From positions 22,349 through 86,348 of IMG/VR virus record IMGVR_UViG_3300047554_000447: a DNA stretch of 64,000 nucleotides. One strand, given 5' to 3'. Positions 32,320 to 41,468 of the stretch are shown piece after piece. How positions within the stretch are numbered: position 1 is the stretch's first letter; each line of letters opens with the position of its first letter. The position numbers and the translations under genes are program-made. The DNA is from a virus. The notes under the pieces are model-generated. The model searched no databases. It worked only from the letters and a program-made list of their open reading frames with translations, and had not been told where the DNA came from.

Positions 32320-32906
32320 CGAATACCCTGTTCTTTGAGTTTACGACAAGTATCGCATCTTCCGCAAGGTGCGATATTTTTTTCTGTGTAGATTGGACGA
32401 CGGCAGGACCAAAACATATTCTTCAATGTGTCTGGTAGGCTGTCATAAATCTCACGCTTGGTCATATCCAGTACAGGATAGATTTTACTTACAGGTGTGA
32501 ACGCGGCCAGTATTTTGTCAGCACGTTTACGGCGTTCTTCAAGTGCGTGATTACCATCGTTGGCCTGCATACCCATGGCAACTTTTACTATGTTAGGATT
32601 TGCTGAACAGATGTAACCAGCAAAGAAGTTCATAGTATCACTGTCGTATAAAAAGTTAAGTCCATAAGGTTGTGTACCTATTTCGCTTTCACTGTAGTCA
32701 AACTTAAACCCTAGGCGTTTAAGTTCTTTTAGAACCATAGGAACTACAATGCCTTCAGCACGATCTCTAAGTTCTATATTCTTGTTATGTACGTGATGTA
32801 TATGGACAGCATAGTCTTTATATTCATCTTCGGTGAGTAACTTGTATATCATACCCAGGCTGTCTAAGCCGCCTGAGTACATGGCTAGGATTGTAGGTTG
32901 TTCCAT
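32316..32906 (-). CDS. queC: 7-cyano-7-deazaguanine synthase-like protein (QueC family)
   Basis: An ATP-pyrophosphatase of the PP-loop class, which converts 7-carboxy-7-deazaguanine to preQ0. The P-loop MYSGGLDSLG (SGGLDS at 11-16) is at the N-terminus, and the C-terminal zinc cysteines are WSCRRP and CGRCDTCRK. At 196 residues it is slightly short. Together with the QueD homologue (10140) it suggests that the phage makes or uses a 7-deazaguanine base in DNA or tRNA; other pathway genes are not in the window. Its start overlaps the preceding gene by 22 bases. Confidence 0.85.
   Translation of the reverse strand: MEQPTILAMYSGGLDSLGMIYKLLTEDEYKDYAVHIHHVHNKNIELRDRAEGIVVPMVLKELKRLGFKFDYSESEIGTQPYGLNFLYDSDTMNFFAGYICSANPNIVKVAMGMQANDGNHALEERRKRADKILAAFTPVSKIYPVLDMTKREIYDSLPDTLKNMFWSCRRPIYTEKNIAPCGRCDTCRKLKEQGIR
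32351..32383 (+). terminator. Terminator of the fibre operon, inside antisense queC
   Basis: TATCGCATC (32351-32359) pairs with GGTGCGATA (32368-32376) with one G-U wobble, loop TTCCGCAA, then seven T. It lies 31 bases after the plus-strand stop and within the zinc-cysteine region of queC. Confidence 0.85.
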
Positions 32907-33340
32907 ATGTAAAATGTGTAAACTTCGTTAATAGGGTGTTCTTTTGGCTCGGGTGTTAGATCATTAGCACGGGGGAAGTAACAGGCATACTTTGTGGGCC
33001 AGTTAGGATTTAAGAACGCACGGGCTACAAACCTATCACAGTTAGGTAGCACAACTTCTAGCAATCTTTTACAGTAATCTTCACCAAATGCTAGAGCACC
33101 ATCTACTATAATTGTGTCCCAGTGTTCATCTAATGTAAACCAATCACGGTTCTTAATTTTGGGATTATTGTACTTGGGTTCTAAATCCCAAGCTTCATCT
33201 GCTAATGGCAGAAGTAACTGTGTGCTACCTAATAGTAGAACACTTCCAGTACAGTAGTGTTCAAATACTGAATAATCGTTGTTATTAGGGGCCGCAGGCC
33301 ACTTTAGTGTGGTCCAATAAGGATCTGTATGCACATTCAT
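32885..33340 (-). CDS. Putative methyltransferase-like Rossmann protein
   Basis: A 151-residue minus-strand protein. GSVLLLGSTQLLLPL followed by an acidic turn (WDLEP) and DTIIVDGALAF resembles motifs I, II and IV of class I SAM-dependent methyltransferases, but the protein is short and lacks a clear substrate domain. The match is weak and other Rossmann folds are possible. It is transcribed from a perfect TATAAATA located 5 bases before its ATG, without a Shine-Dalgarno, and runs directly into queC. Confidence 0.55.
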   Translation of the reverse strand: MNVHTDPYWTTLKWPAAPNNNDYSVFEHYCTGSVLLLGSTQLLLPLADEAWDLEPKYNNPKIKNRDWFTLDEHWDTIIVDGALAFGEDYCKRLLEVVLPNCDRFVARAFLNPNWPTKYACYFPRANDLTPEPKEHPINEVYTFYIWNNLQS

Positions 33341-33345
33341 ACGGA

Positions 33346-33363
33346 TATTTATAGGGTTAAATA
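33346..33363. promoter_or_regulatory. Divergent late-type promoter pair
   Basis: Minus strand: TATAAATA (33353 down to 33346), 5 bases from the ATG at 33340. Plus strand: GTTAAATA (33356-33363), 4 bases from the ATG at 33368. The two boxes are separated by only two bases, and neither gene has a clear ribosome site. Confidence 0.68.
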
Positions 33364-33367
33364 CTAG

Positions 33368-34075
33368 ATGATAATATTTTTAATGACACTAGTGCTCACG
33401 CACATTACCATTGCCTGTGTTACACTTTATCTGCATCGCAGTCAAGCACACAGAGCAGTAGAATTTAATCCAGTAGTTGCACACTTTATGCGTTTTTGGC
33501 TGTGGCTAACTACAGGAATGGTTACAAAACAATGGGTTGCCATACACCGCAAACACCATAGATTTACAGATCAAGAGGGAGATCCGCACAGTCCCTTAGT
33601 CTATGGCATCAAGCGTGTGTTCTTCAAAGGTGCCGGACTTTATCATTCCGCTAGTAAAGATCGCGAAATGGTGGAACAGTACGGTATAGGCACACCTAGT
33701 GACTGGATTGAACGGAATTTGTACAGCTCACATAGCCGCCTCGGTATTCTTCTAATGCTGATCATAGATCTACTGTTCTTTGGACCGTGGGGCTTAATAG
33801 TGTGGGCTGTACAAATGCTATGGATTCCGTTTTGGGCGGCTGGAGTAGTAAACGGTATCGGACATTGGTGGGGATATCGCAACGGTGAAACTAAAGATGC
33901 TAGCCGTAACATCAGTCCTTGGGGCATTATTATTGGTGGTGAAGAATTGCACAACAATCATCATCTTGCACCAGCTAGTGCTAAACTAAGTGCAAAACCC
34001 TGGGAATTTGATCTAGGATGGTTTTATATACGCACTTTAAGCCTGCTAGGTTTAGCAAAAGTGCGAACCAGCTAA
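33368..34075 (+). CDS. Fatty-acid (acyl) desaturase
   Basis: A 235-residue membrane di-iron desaturase. Three histidine boxes are visible: HRSQAH (23-28), HRKHH (60-64) and HNNHH (near 200), in the arrangement of delta-9 acyl-CoA/acyl-lipid desaturases. Hydrophobic segments flank the boxes. It would introduce a double bond into host membrane acyl chains, raising fluidity. There is no Shine-Dalgarno and a late-type box 4 bases upstream suggests leaderless late expression. It is shorter than many bacterial homologues (about 300 residues), but the core is complete. Confidence 0.9.
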   Translation: MIIFLMTLVLTHITIACVTLYLHRSQAHRAVEFNPVVAHFMRFWLWLTTGMVTKQWVAIHRKHHRFTDQEGDPHSPLVYGIKRVFFKGAGLYHSASKDREMVEQYGIGTPSDWIERNLYSSHSRLGILLMLIIDLLFFGPWGLIVWAVQMLWIPFWAAGVVNGIGHWWGYRNGETKDASRNISPWGIIIGGEELHNNHHLAPASAKLSAKPWEFDLGWFYIRTLSLLGLAKVRTS

Positions 34076-34078
34076 ATA
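34071..34078 (+). promoter_or_regulatory. Late-type promoter (GCTAAATA)
   Basis: GCTAAATA overlaps the desaturase stop and is 20 bases before the ATG at 34099, with GAGAGCGAGA as possible ribosome site. A TATAAT at 34082-34087 is also present but has no good -35 box. Confidence 0.45.
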
Positions 34079-34098
34079 TACTATAATGAGAGCGAGAT

Positions 34099-34677
34099 AT
34101 GGCATTACAGACTGTTAATCTAGGAACATACGCTAACGACGGCACAGGTGACGATCTTCGCACGGCGTTTGAGAAAGTTAATTCTAATTTATCTGAACTT
34201 TTTGGTTCTTTGTATGGAGCTAACGTTGGTTCTACTCCACCAACTTCGGGCGTAGAAGAAGGCGAACTATGGTGGAACACAGTCGACGGGCGATTATACA
34301 TACGTTACGGATCTGTATGGGTTGAAGCAAGCCCACGAGAAATACCCCCAGCATCTATTAACAATCTAGTCGAGGATACTAGTCCTGAACTAGGAGGAAA
34401 TTTAAACCTTAACGGGTTTAATATACAAGGAACTGGTTCTATCATTGGCGAGTTAACAGGTAATGCATCTACTGCATCTGCATGGGTAACTCCAAGAACA
34501 TTAACTCTAGCTGGGGACGTCACTGGTTCAGCTACAGTCGACGGAAGTCAAAATATCACATTAAATGCTACTGTAGTAGGTGGCACGGGCGGCGGAACTA
34601 TTGAACTAGGTGGAGACCTAGACTTTGGTACATTTACCGAGCCTTTAGAATTTGCGCTAGATGCAGGAACATTTTAA
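34099..34677 (+). CDS. Short fibre-like virion protein
   Basis: A 192-residue protein built from the shared attachment module (VNLGTYANDGTGDDLRTAF, NSNLSELFG) and the display module EGELWWNTVDGRLYIRYGSVW, then a short beta-region that stops after EFALDAGTF. It looks like the front part of a longer fibre and may be the proximal half of a two-gene fibre completed by the gene at 34695. Confidence 0.78.
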   Translation: MALQTVNLGTYANDGTGDDLRTAFEKVNSNLSELFGSLYGANVGSTPPTSGVEEGELWWNTVDGRLYIRYGSVWVEASPREIPPASINNLVEDTSPELGGNLNLNGFNIQGTGSIIGELTGNASTASAWVTPRTLTLAGDVTGSATVDGSQNITLNATVVGGTGGGTIELGGDLDFGTFTEPLEFALDAGTF

Positions 34678-34694
34678 GGATTTAGGAGAACACA

Positions 34695-36734
34695 ATGGCT
34701 TTAAAAATTAGAAGAGGCCTTGAATCAGACAGATTAGGTTTTACACCTGCAGAAGGTGAGCTTCTCTATACTACTGATCAGAAAAGACTGTACGTCGGCG
34801 ACGGTACCACTGCTGGCGGAACACTAGTCACAGGTAGTGGCGGAAGTGGTTACATCAACACCGGAACTGCGGAACAATTAGCATTTTATCCTGTCAACGG
34901 TGCAGAAATTGATAGCGTAAGTGCAGTGACCTGGGATGGTGACGTACTTGATGTCGATTCTCCGTTAACTGTTTCAGCTCTTGGTGCTGAAAAGTTAAGA
35001 ATGTATGCTTATACCACAGATGCATTCATCGAAACTGCTACAGATATTGATTTAAGAATTAAATCAAGAGTCATCGATTTCGGTGACGAATCAGATAATA
35101 CCAGTAACAGGATCAGAATCCTAAACGGTGCCTCCGGCGTTAGTCTAGCTTTTTTAAAGTCATCAGTTACTAGTGCAGAAACTCCAAGTTTACTCACTCT
35201 TAATAGATCAAGAGGAACGCTGAGCGCACCACTAACTGTTGCCAACGGCGACAAACTATTTGATCTAAGATACACAGCTTTTGACGGTACAGATGATGTA
35301 GCTGTTAGTGCTGTACGAACTGAAGTGTCCGGAACAGTATCAACTGGTAAAGTACCAGGCAGATTGAGATTCTTAACTGCTAATGCAACCACTGGTGCGT
35401 TAACTACAGCATTTGTTGTTGAATCAGATCAGACTGTTAAGTTTACGCAGGGTGTTATATTCGACGCCGCACCTTCTGGTCTAGTGTTTACCAACACTGA
35501 CGAGACACATAATCATTATTCTAGTAACTCATCTAGCCGCAACTTTACCTTTGCTAAACACAGAGGAAGTTCTAGCGCACCAACTACTGTTCAAAATAAC
35601 GATACACTCTATACTGTTAGATTCCAGGGCTATGACGGAACAGCCTTGCAGACTGCCGCGTTTATTAGAGGCGAAGTCAACGGTGCGCCAGGTACTGGTC
35701 GAGTCCCGGGAAGAATAAGATTCTCTACTACAGACATAAACGGTGTTACTGCGACTGCTATGGTTATTAATAATCAGCAGGATGTTTACATTACAAATAA
35801 TGCTGTAGTTGGTGGTAACATTGATAACGGTCAAATTAGACTTAGCGGTAATTACATATCAACTTATGTGTCAAATGCTAACTTAGAATTAAGAGCTAAC
35901 GGTTCTGGAAAGGTTATCATTGAAGGACTACAATATCCAAACACAGACGGAACCAATGGTCAAGTTCTTACCACTAACGGTGCTGGACTTTTATCGTGGA
36001 CTAGTGTAAGTGGATCTGGAACTGGGTCGGTTACATTTACCGGATCAAATATTGATACTACAGATTCTTCAGGTATTAGCTTTACACCGGCAGTAGTTTT
36101 TAATTCCGATGTTCTAGTCGATAATGATCTTAGAGTTTCTAATACAGTATATGCAGAAGAATTCGTTAGCACATCTGTTGGTACTCCAGAAATTACATCA
36201 GCTACTACTATCGATCTAAATGCAGGTGTTGCTGTAAGAATTACTGGTGGAACCTTAAGACTTAAGAGCTACAGTAGCACAGAAAGAAATGCGCTGGTTG
36301 CCGCAAACGGTGATGCAATCTATAACAGCACAACAAATGCAGTTGAATTTTATCAAAACGGTGTATGGGGCGGACCGACTGCTTCATTAAGTGGAACCAT
36401 TGTTATCACCGACGGTGGTGGTATTACTCTTGACGGTACTGGACCACATTTAATCGGTGCTCTAGATGATTTAGAAATTTCATCAGGAACAAGTATTAGT
36501 TTAGTTTCTCTAGGTGTTATGAGTTTATCATCAGTCGGACCAATCGATATTGATTCCGGCACTGGCAGCAATCCTATCACTATTAAGAGTGGACCACTAA
36601 TTTTAGAAACATCTCTTCCTCCTGCAACAGCAAGTTCAACCGGAGTTCGAGGAACTATTGCATGGGATGCGGACTATGTCTATGTCTGTACTGCAACCAA
36701 TACATGGAAACGTTCAGCACTAACAACTTGGTAA
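34695..36734 (+). CDS. Fibre protein with Mtd-like N-terminal domain
   Basis: A 679-residue beta-rich fibre protein. The N-terminus KIRRGLESDRLGFTPAEGEL then LLYTTDQKRLYVGDG matches the Mtd/fibre N-terminal domain (RRG...DR...GE..YTTD.K..Y.GDG) used to attach receptor-binding proteins. Two segments repeat around residues 170-215 and 275-330 (NGDKLFDLRYTAFDGTDDVA, NNDTLYTVRFQGYDGTAL). No reverse transcriptase or template repeat is present nearby, so there is no sign of a diversity-generating retroelement. Confidence 0.82.
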   Translation: MALKIRRGLESDRLGFTPAEGELLYTTDQKRLYVGDGTTAGGTLVTGSGGSGYINTGTAEQLAFYPVNGAEIDSVSAVTWDGDVLDVDSPLTVSALGAEKLRMYAYTTDAFIETATDIDLRIKSRVIDFGDESDNTSNRIRILNGASGVSLAFLKSSVTSAETPSLLTLNRSRGTLSAPLTVANGDKLFDLRYTAFDGTDDVAVSAVRTEVSGTVSTGKVPGRLRFLTANATTGALTTAFVVESDQTVKFTQGVIFDAAPSGLVFTNTDETHNHYSSNSSSRNFTFAKHRGSSSAPTTVQNNDTLYTVRFQGYDGTALQTAAFIRGEVNGAPGTGRVPGRIRFSTTDINGVTATAMVINNQQDVYITNNAVVGGNIDNGQIRLSGNYISTYVSNANLELRANGSGKVIIEGLQYPNTDGTNGQVLTTNGAGLLSWTSVSGSGTGSVTFTGSNIDTTDSSGISFTPAVVFNSDVLVDNDLRVSNTVYAEEFVSTSVGTPEITSATTIDLNAGVAVRITGGTLRLKSYSSTERNALVAANGDAIYNSTTNAVEFYQNGVWGGPTASLSGTIVITDGGGITLDGTGPHLIGALDDLEISSGTSISLVSLGVMSLSSVGPIDIDSGTGSNPITIKSGPLILETSLPPATASSTGVRGTIAWDADYVYVCTATNTWKRSALTTW

Positions 36735-36738
36735 TATT

Positions 36739-38298
36739 ATGGAAAAAGAATACATTGTCAGTCTTAAAAAAGGTGTTGACTATGATGCATTTTGGAACGA
36801 GATTGAAAATGCATCAGACGAGGACGGGTTTGTTCCTAGTCGCAGAGTCGATATTGTAAACAATAGAGATGCTAGTCTGCGTAGTTGTCACTACGCTCTA
36901 ACTGACAGTGAAGCAGAATTACTACGACAAGATCCAAGAGTATTTGGTGTTGAGATTCCGCCACAACAGCGTGACGATCTAGTTATTGGACACAATGCTA
37001 GACAGTCTTCAAATTTTACTAAAACAACCAGTGACAGTGGAAACTATGTCAATTGGGGGTTAAGACGTTGTATTTCGCAGAGTAATCCCTACGGAACTTC
37101 TACAACAGTTTCCGGTGACTACACTTACACTCTCGACGGTACAGGCGTTGATGTTGTCATCCACGATTCTGGACTGCAAGTCGATCATCCAGAATTCACA
37201 GATGCCAATGGTACAAGCAGAGTGCAATTAATAGATTGGTATTCTGCTAGCGGTGTATCTGGAACACAATCAGTTAATCACTATAGAGACTACGACGGAC
37301 ACGGAACACACGTTGGCGGAATCGTAGCTGGAAAAACCTACGGATGGGCCAAGAACGCTAGGATATATTCTTTAAAGGTCAATGGTTTAGAAGGCTCCGG
37401 TGATACAGGTACTGGTATTAGCATCACCGACTGTTTTGATGTTGTCAAATTATGGCACAGAAATAAACCTGTCGATCCAGTCACTGGTTACAAAAGACCT
37501 ACTATAGTAAACATGAGCTGGGGATATGGCTCGTATTTTTCTAACATCACGGGTGGTTCTTATAGAGGAGTCACATGGACTGGAACATCTAGAGACACTA
37601 GCAAAGGTATGATCGGTTCTTCCTCGTTATTTGGATACAGACACTCTGTAAGAGTTTCATCAGTTGATTCCGATCTACAGGAATTAATCGACGAAGGAGT
37701 CCATGTTTGTATTGCGGCAGGTAACAGTTATCAAAAGATAGATGTATCCGGAGGTCTTGACTACGACAACTATTATACTAGCTCTTTGTATGGCAATGTT
37801 TATTACCATAGAGGATCTAGTCCTTACAGTACAGAAGCATTTATGGTAGGCAGCATTGACTCTACTTCTTATTCCTCAGCATTAGATCAAAAGAGTGTGT
37901 TTAGCGAATCGGGTCCGGGCGTTGACATCTATGCGCCAGGTTCAGACATCATGAGTTCTTGTAGCACCACTAATGCGTTTGGTGCATTATCGTATTACCT
38001 AAACAGTAGTTACAAACAAACAAACATCAGCGGAACTAGCATGGCTAGTCCTCAGGTCTGTGGTGTTGGCGCATTATACCTACAATTATATCCTCAGGCC
38101 AGCAATGAACAATTAAAGACACTAGTACACAATAGTACTGTTACTAGTACCATGTATGATACTGGCCTAGACAATGATTATACTAATCAAAGATCTATAC
38201 GAGGCGGTCCAACAAGATATCTTTACATGCCTTACAACAGCGAAGTCGGCGTAAGGACCTCTGGAAGTGTTTCCTTATTGAATATAAATTTTAGGTAA
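36739..38298 (+). CDS. Subtilisin-like serine protease (S8), probably virion-associated
   Basis: A 519-residue subtilase with the complete triad: Asp143 in DVVIHDSGLQVDHPEF, His188 in YDGHGTHVGG and Ser434 in ISGTSMASPQVCG. The first 90 residues (EYIVSLKKG, later DSEAELLRQDPRVFGVE) resemble an I9-type propeptide inhibitor. No signal peptide is visible, and it lies amid virion genes with spacers of 4 bases each side, so it may process or trigger a virion protein or digest a host surface protein. Processing at the propeptide boundary is likely but not shown. Confidence 0.9.
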   Translation: MEKEYIVSLKKGVDYDAFWNEIENASDEDGFVPSRRVDIVNNRDASLRSCHYALTDSEAELLRQDPRVFGVEIPPQQRDDLVIGHNARQSSNFTKTTSDSGNYVNWGLRRCISQSNPYGTSTTVSGDYTYTLDGTGVDVVIHDSGLQVDHPEFTDANGTSRVQLIDWYSASGVSGTQSVNHYRDYDGHGTHVGGIVAGKTYGWAKNARIYSLKVNGLEGSGDTGTGISITDCFDVVKLWHRNKPVDPVTGYKRPTIVNMSWGYGSYFSNITGGSYRGVTWTGTSRDTSKGMIGSSSLFGYRHSVRVSSVDSDLQELIDEGVHVCIAAGNSYQKIDVSGGLDYDNYYTSSLYGNVYYHRGSSPYSTEAFMVGSIDSTSYSSALDQKSVFSESGPGVDIYAPGSDIMSSCSTTNAFGALSYYLNSSYKQTNISGTSMASPQVCGVGALYLQLYPQASNEQLKTLVHNSTVTSTMYDTGLDNDYTNQRSIRGGPTRYLYMPYNSEVGVRTSGSVSLLNINFR

Positions 38299-38302
38299 AA
38301 CA

Positions 38303-40657
38303 ATGGCACTGGCAATATGGACAGAAAAATCAGGATACAGCCTTGGAACTATCAACGAACGAAGTGTTGTGGATCTAGCTTTACCGATAACCTATGAAAA
38401 TACGTTTGACGACAGTAGCCTAGTTACCTTCCAAGTTATCACTGGATCTTTGCCGCCAGGACTTCGAATAGACGAAGATAGGATCGTTGGAACACCGTTT
38501 GAAGTTGCAAGGACAACTGATTTCAAATTTGTTATACGTGCTTCTTACAATGGTCAAATTTCAGACAGAACATTTATAATAACCATTGAAGGTCCAGACG
38601 AACCAGCATGGTTAACCGCTGACGGGTCGTTGCCCATTGGTCCAAATGATGCTTATTATATTTTAGATAGTTCATACATAGATTTCCAATTGTCAGTGAT
38701 CGATCGAGACACTGCGGCCGGGCAAGAATTAAAATTTTTCATAGCCAGTGATGACGGAGAATTACCTCCGGGTCTGGTATTAACAGATTCAGGAAGAATA
38801 GTTGGGTGGGTGCAGCCAGCACTAGCTATCGGCCTAAATGACGGTAACGGATTCTTTGACACAGGTCTCTACGATACAGTTGCCTACGATTTCGGTTATA
38901 GATCATCAAACGGTTATGACAGTTATGTATATGATTTAAGCATCTATGATTTTAGCGCACCTAGTCAGAGTCCAAAAAAATTAAACAGAAACTACGAATT
39001 TATCGTCACAGTAACAGACGGTGATTCTGTAACAAAAAGAAAATTTAGAATATATGTCGTCGGTGATGATTTCTTTAGAGCTGACAACGTTATCACTACT
39101 TCGGGAACAGGAGTATTTACTGCTGACATAACTTATGTACGTGCTCCTATATGGGTGACTCCGGCGGATCTAGGAATTAGACGAGCTAACAATTACCAAA
39201 CATTTAAATTAGAAACCTACGAAGACTTAGATCTAGGACCAGTTGTCTACTCTTTAGATACTACAAATCCAGATCTGACTGCTAGTCGATTGCCACCGGG
39301 TATGCAATTTGATCCTGGCTCAGCAGAAGTGTTCGGGGTGATTCCTTATCAACCAGCGATCACTAAAACTTATAGATTTACCGTGACTGCAACACGCCTT
39401 AGCGAAACCGAAGAAGTTGCTATTAGTAAAAGAACGTTCACTGTTCAAGTCATCGGTGAAGTCGATAGTGTGATGTCTTGGACTACTAGTGAAGATCTCG
39501 GATCCATTGGGGCTAACTACATCAGCAACTTATCTGTAACAGCTACCAGCACTCTTGTAGATTCTGTGATTATCTATACTATACAAAGTGGATCTCTACC
39601 TCCAGGATTAACACTAAATCTCGACGGCGAAATCGTAGGTAAAGTGAATCAGTTTGGTTCTGTTGAAGATCCTGGAATAATTACTTTCGATGGCGGAGAT
39701 CTAACCTTTGATGTAAACGAAACTACCTTTGACAAAGTTTATGTGTTTACGATTTTAGCTAGAGACATCGCAGGCTATAGTGCTATATCACAGACATTTA
39801 CTCTAACTATAGAAACACCCAACGATAGACTTTACAGCAATATCTTTACGAGACCTTTCTTAAAACAAGATCAGAGAACCTTGTTTAAGTCGTTCATCAC
39901 TGATGCTGATGTGTTTGACATCACCGCAATTTATAGACCAAGTGATCCGAACTTTGGTGTGCAACCAGATTTAAAAATGTTAGTATATGGCGGTATCGAA
40001 ACTAAAACTGCCGCACAGTATGTTTCAGTAATTGGCCAAAATCACAAGAAAAAACGATTTATATTCGGTGATATTAAAAAAGCCAAGGCTAATCTTCCAG
40101 GTACAACAGATACAGTCTACGAAGTGGTCTACATTGAAATGATCGACCCGCTAGAAAAAGACGGAGTATATCTAGATCCAGCGACTGCTACCGAATTTAG
40201 TCCTTTTGCTATCACTGTTGATCAGACTAATATATTCTACGGCGGCCCCTATGATTATTCAATTAGGAACTGGGGCGAGCCAAAACCGTTTTCTGTAAGT
40301 GCAGATAGAAGCGACATGTTTGCAGGTGACCCAAAAACTATATTAAAACAGCCATCGAGTATTTCGTTATGGAGATATAGGATCGAGCAGTTAGGGCTAA
40401 CTGAACGTAATTATCTACCTCTTTGGATGAGAACCATACAAGACGGTTCGGTCCAAGAACTTGGCTACACCCCAGCTATACCCCTATGCTACTGCAAACC
40501 AGGAAGAGCTGACGATATTATATTAAATATCAAGAATAAGGCTTTTGATTTTAGCCAAATTGACTACACCATTGACAGATACATAATAGATTCTGTCACC
40601 GGTGATAACACAGATAAATATCTCGTGTTTAGAAACGACAGGACAACAATATCATGA
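38303..40657 (+). CDS. Virion protein with cadherin/Ig-like (He_PIG) repeats
   Basis: A 784-residue protein. Several domains contain the He_PIG signature: TGSLPPGLRIDEDRIVG, DGELPPGLVLTDSGRIVG, SRLPPGMQFDPGSAEVFG, SGSLPPGLTLNLDGEIVG, each about 100-180 residues apart and followed by a strand ending in FT-x-x. The last 250 residues are a different domain (FGDIKKAKANLPGTTDTV). Homologous layouts occur in structural proteins of marine T4-like phages. It overlaps the next gene by 4 bases. Probably a baseplate- or fibre-linked structural protein. Confidence 0.82.
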   Translation: MALAIWTEKSGYSLGTINERSVVDLALPITYENTFDDSSLVTFQVITGSLPPGLRIDEDRIVGTPFEVARTTDFKFVIRASYNGQISDRTFIITIEGPDEPAWLTADGSLPIGPNDAYYILDSSYIDFQLSVIDRDTAAGQELKFFIASDDGELPPGLVLTDSGRIVGWVQPALAIGLNDGNGFFDTGLYDTVAYDFGYRSSNGYDSYVYDLSIYDFSAPSQSPKKLNRNYEFIVTVTDGDSVTKRKFRIYVVGDDFFRADNVITTSGTGVFTADITYVRAPIWVTPADLGIRRANNYQTFKLETYEDLDLGPVVYSLDTTNPDLTASRLPPGMQFDPGSAEVFGVIPYQPAITKTYRFTVTATRLSETEEVAISKRTFTVQVIGEVDSVMSWTTSEDLGSIGANYISNLSVTATSTLVDSVIIYTIQSGSLPPGLTLNLDGEIVGKVNQFGSVEDPGIITFDGGDLTFDVNETTFDKVYVFTILARDIAGYSAISQTFTLTIETPNDRLYSNIFTRPFLKQDQRTLFKSFITDADVFDITAIYRPSDPNFGVQPDLKMLVYGGIETKTAAQYVSVIGQNHKKKRFIFGDIKKAKANLPGTTDTVYEVVYIEMIDPLEKDGVYLDPATATEFSPFAITVDQTNIFYGGPYDYSIRNWGEPKPFSVSADRSDMFAGDPKTILKQPSSISLWRYRIEQLGLTERNYLPLWMRTIQDGSVQELGYTPAIPLCYCKPGRADDIILNIKNKAFDFSQIDYTIDRYIIDSVTGDNTDKYLVFRNDRTTIS

Positions 40658-41229
40658 CAAGTGCTATTTCATACGAATCTATAGATGAAAATTACCCGGT
40701 AGCGGGACAAGACAATAACAGCCAAGGATTTAGGGATAATTTCTCTTATATCAAAGATGGCCTAGCTACTGCGGCTAGTGAGTTAACTGATCTTCAAACT
40801 AAATCGGTGCTGACAGCTGAATTAGGTGTCGACGGAGGCCCTGCTGCCAACGACCTAAACGGGAGTATCATTTTTAATGTAGAAACTCGACAAGTGTACG
40901 GAACAGTAAGATCAGCCACTGATGACAATACTATTTCTCTAGCCGATGCAGAATATCATCTATTGAGTTTTAATTCGTCGACAACGATAACACTTAGCGG
41001 TTGGCCAGTTGACGGATCTTTATGGACTAAGATTCGTTTAGAACTTAAAAACATTTCCTCGTCACCTGTAACCATTGACTTTACTGCTCCCGGCGGTGCG
41101 GCTATAAAAACCAATGCGGAATCTCTACCAATTGAACTAGCAGTGGGCGACAGCTCGTACTTTGTTGAAGCATGGTCTGCTGATAACGGTTCAACTGTGT
41201 TTATTAACTATATCGGCGAGTTTGTATAA
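40654..41229 (+). CDS. Virion-associated protein with fibre-type N-terminus
   Basis: A 191-residue protein starting SAISYESIDENYPVAGQDNN and QGFRDNFSYIKDGLATA, a module common in T4-like marine phage structural proteins and distantly like the attachment module of the fibres here. The C-terminus is a small beta-sandwich (SSPVTIDFTAPGG). It overlaps the genes on both sides by 1-4 bases. The exact role is unknown. Confidence 0.75.
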   Translation: MTSAISYESIDENYPVAGQDNNSQGFRDNFSYIKDGLATAASELTDLQTKSVLTAELGVDGGPAANDLNGSIIFNVETRQVYGTVRSATDDNTISLADAEYHLLSFNSSTTITLSGWPVDGSLWTKIRLELKNISSSPVTIDFTAPGGAAIKTNAESLPIELAVGDSSYFVEAWSADNGSTVFINYIGEFV

Positions 41230-41459
41230 TGCATCCATTAGCTGAAGATTTTTCCAAATTAAAAGATGCTGAGATCGAATCAAGAATTCAAGATCTCAGC
41301 AAAAAATATTGGCAATCACACAATCCAGCTATTCAACAGCAGATCACTCTTTTCTTAGACATATACCAAGAAGAGTTACGATCTCGTAGAGCTAAACTTT
41401 GGCAACAAGAATTCCAAAAACGCGACAAAGGACTTGACGAACTGATCAAAGTCAACTAA
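41229..41459 (+). CDS. Small helical phage protein, function unknown
   Basis: A 76-residue, highly charged helical protein (HPLAEDFSKLKDAEIESRIQ, DIYQEELRSRRAKLWQQ) with heptad-like spacing, probably a coiled coil. It starts at the stop of the preceding virion gene, so it may be a chaperone or structural partner of it. No family function is recognised. Confidence 0.72.
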   Translation: MHPLAEDFSKLKDAEIESRIQDLSKKYWQSHNPAIQQQITLFLDIYQEELRSRRAKLWQQEFQKRDKGLDELIKVN

Positions 41460-41468
41460 AATAGTTAG

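Noticed and set aside
34695-36734. Diversity-generating retroelement associated with the Mtd-like fibre
   Set aside because: No reverse transcriptase and no template/variable repeat pair were seen near it; only the N-terminal Mtd-like domain is shared.
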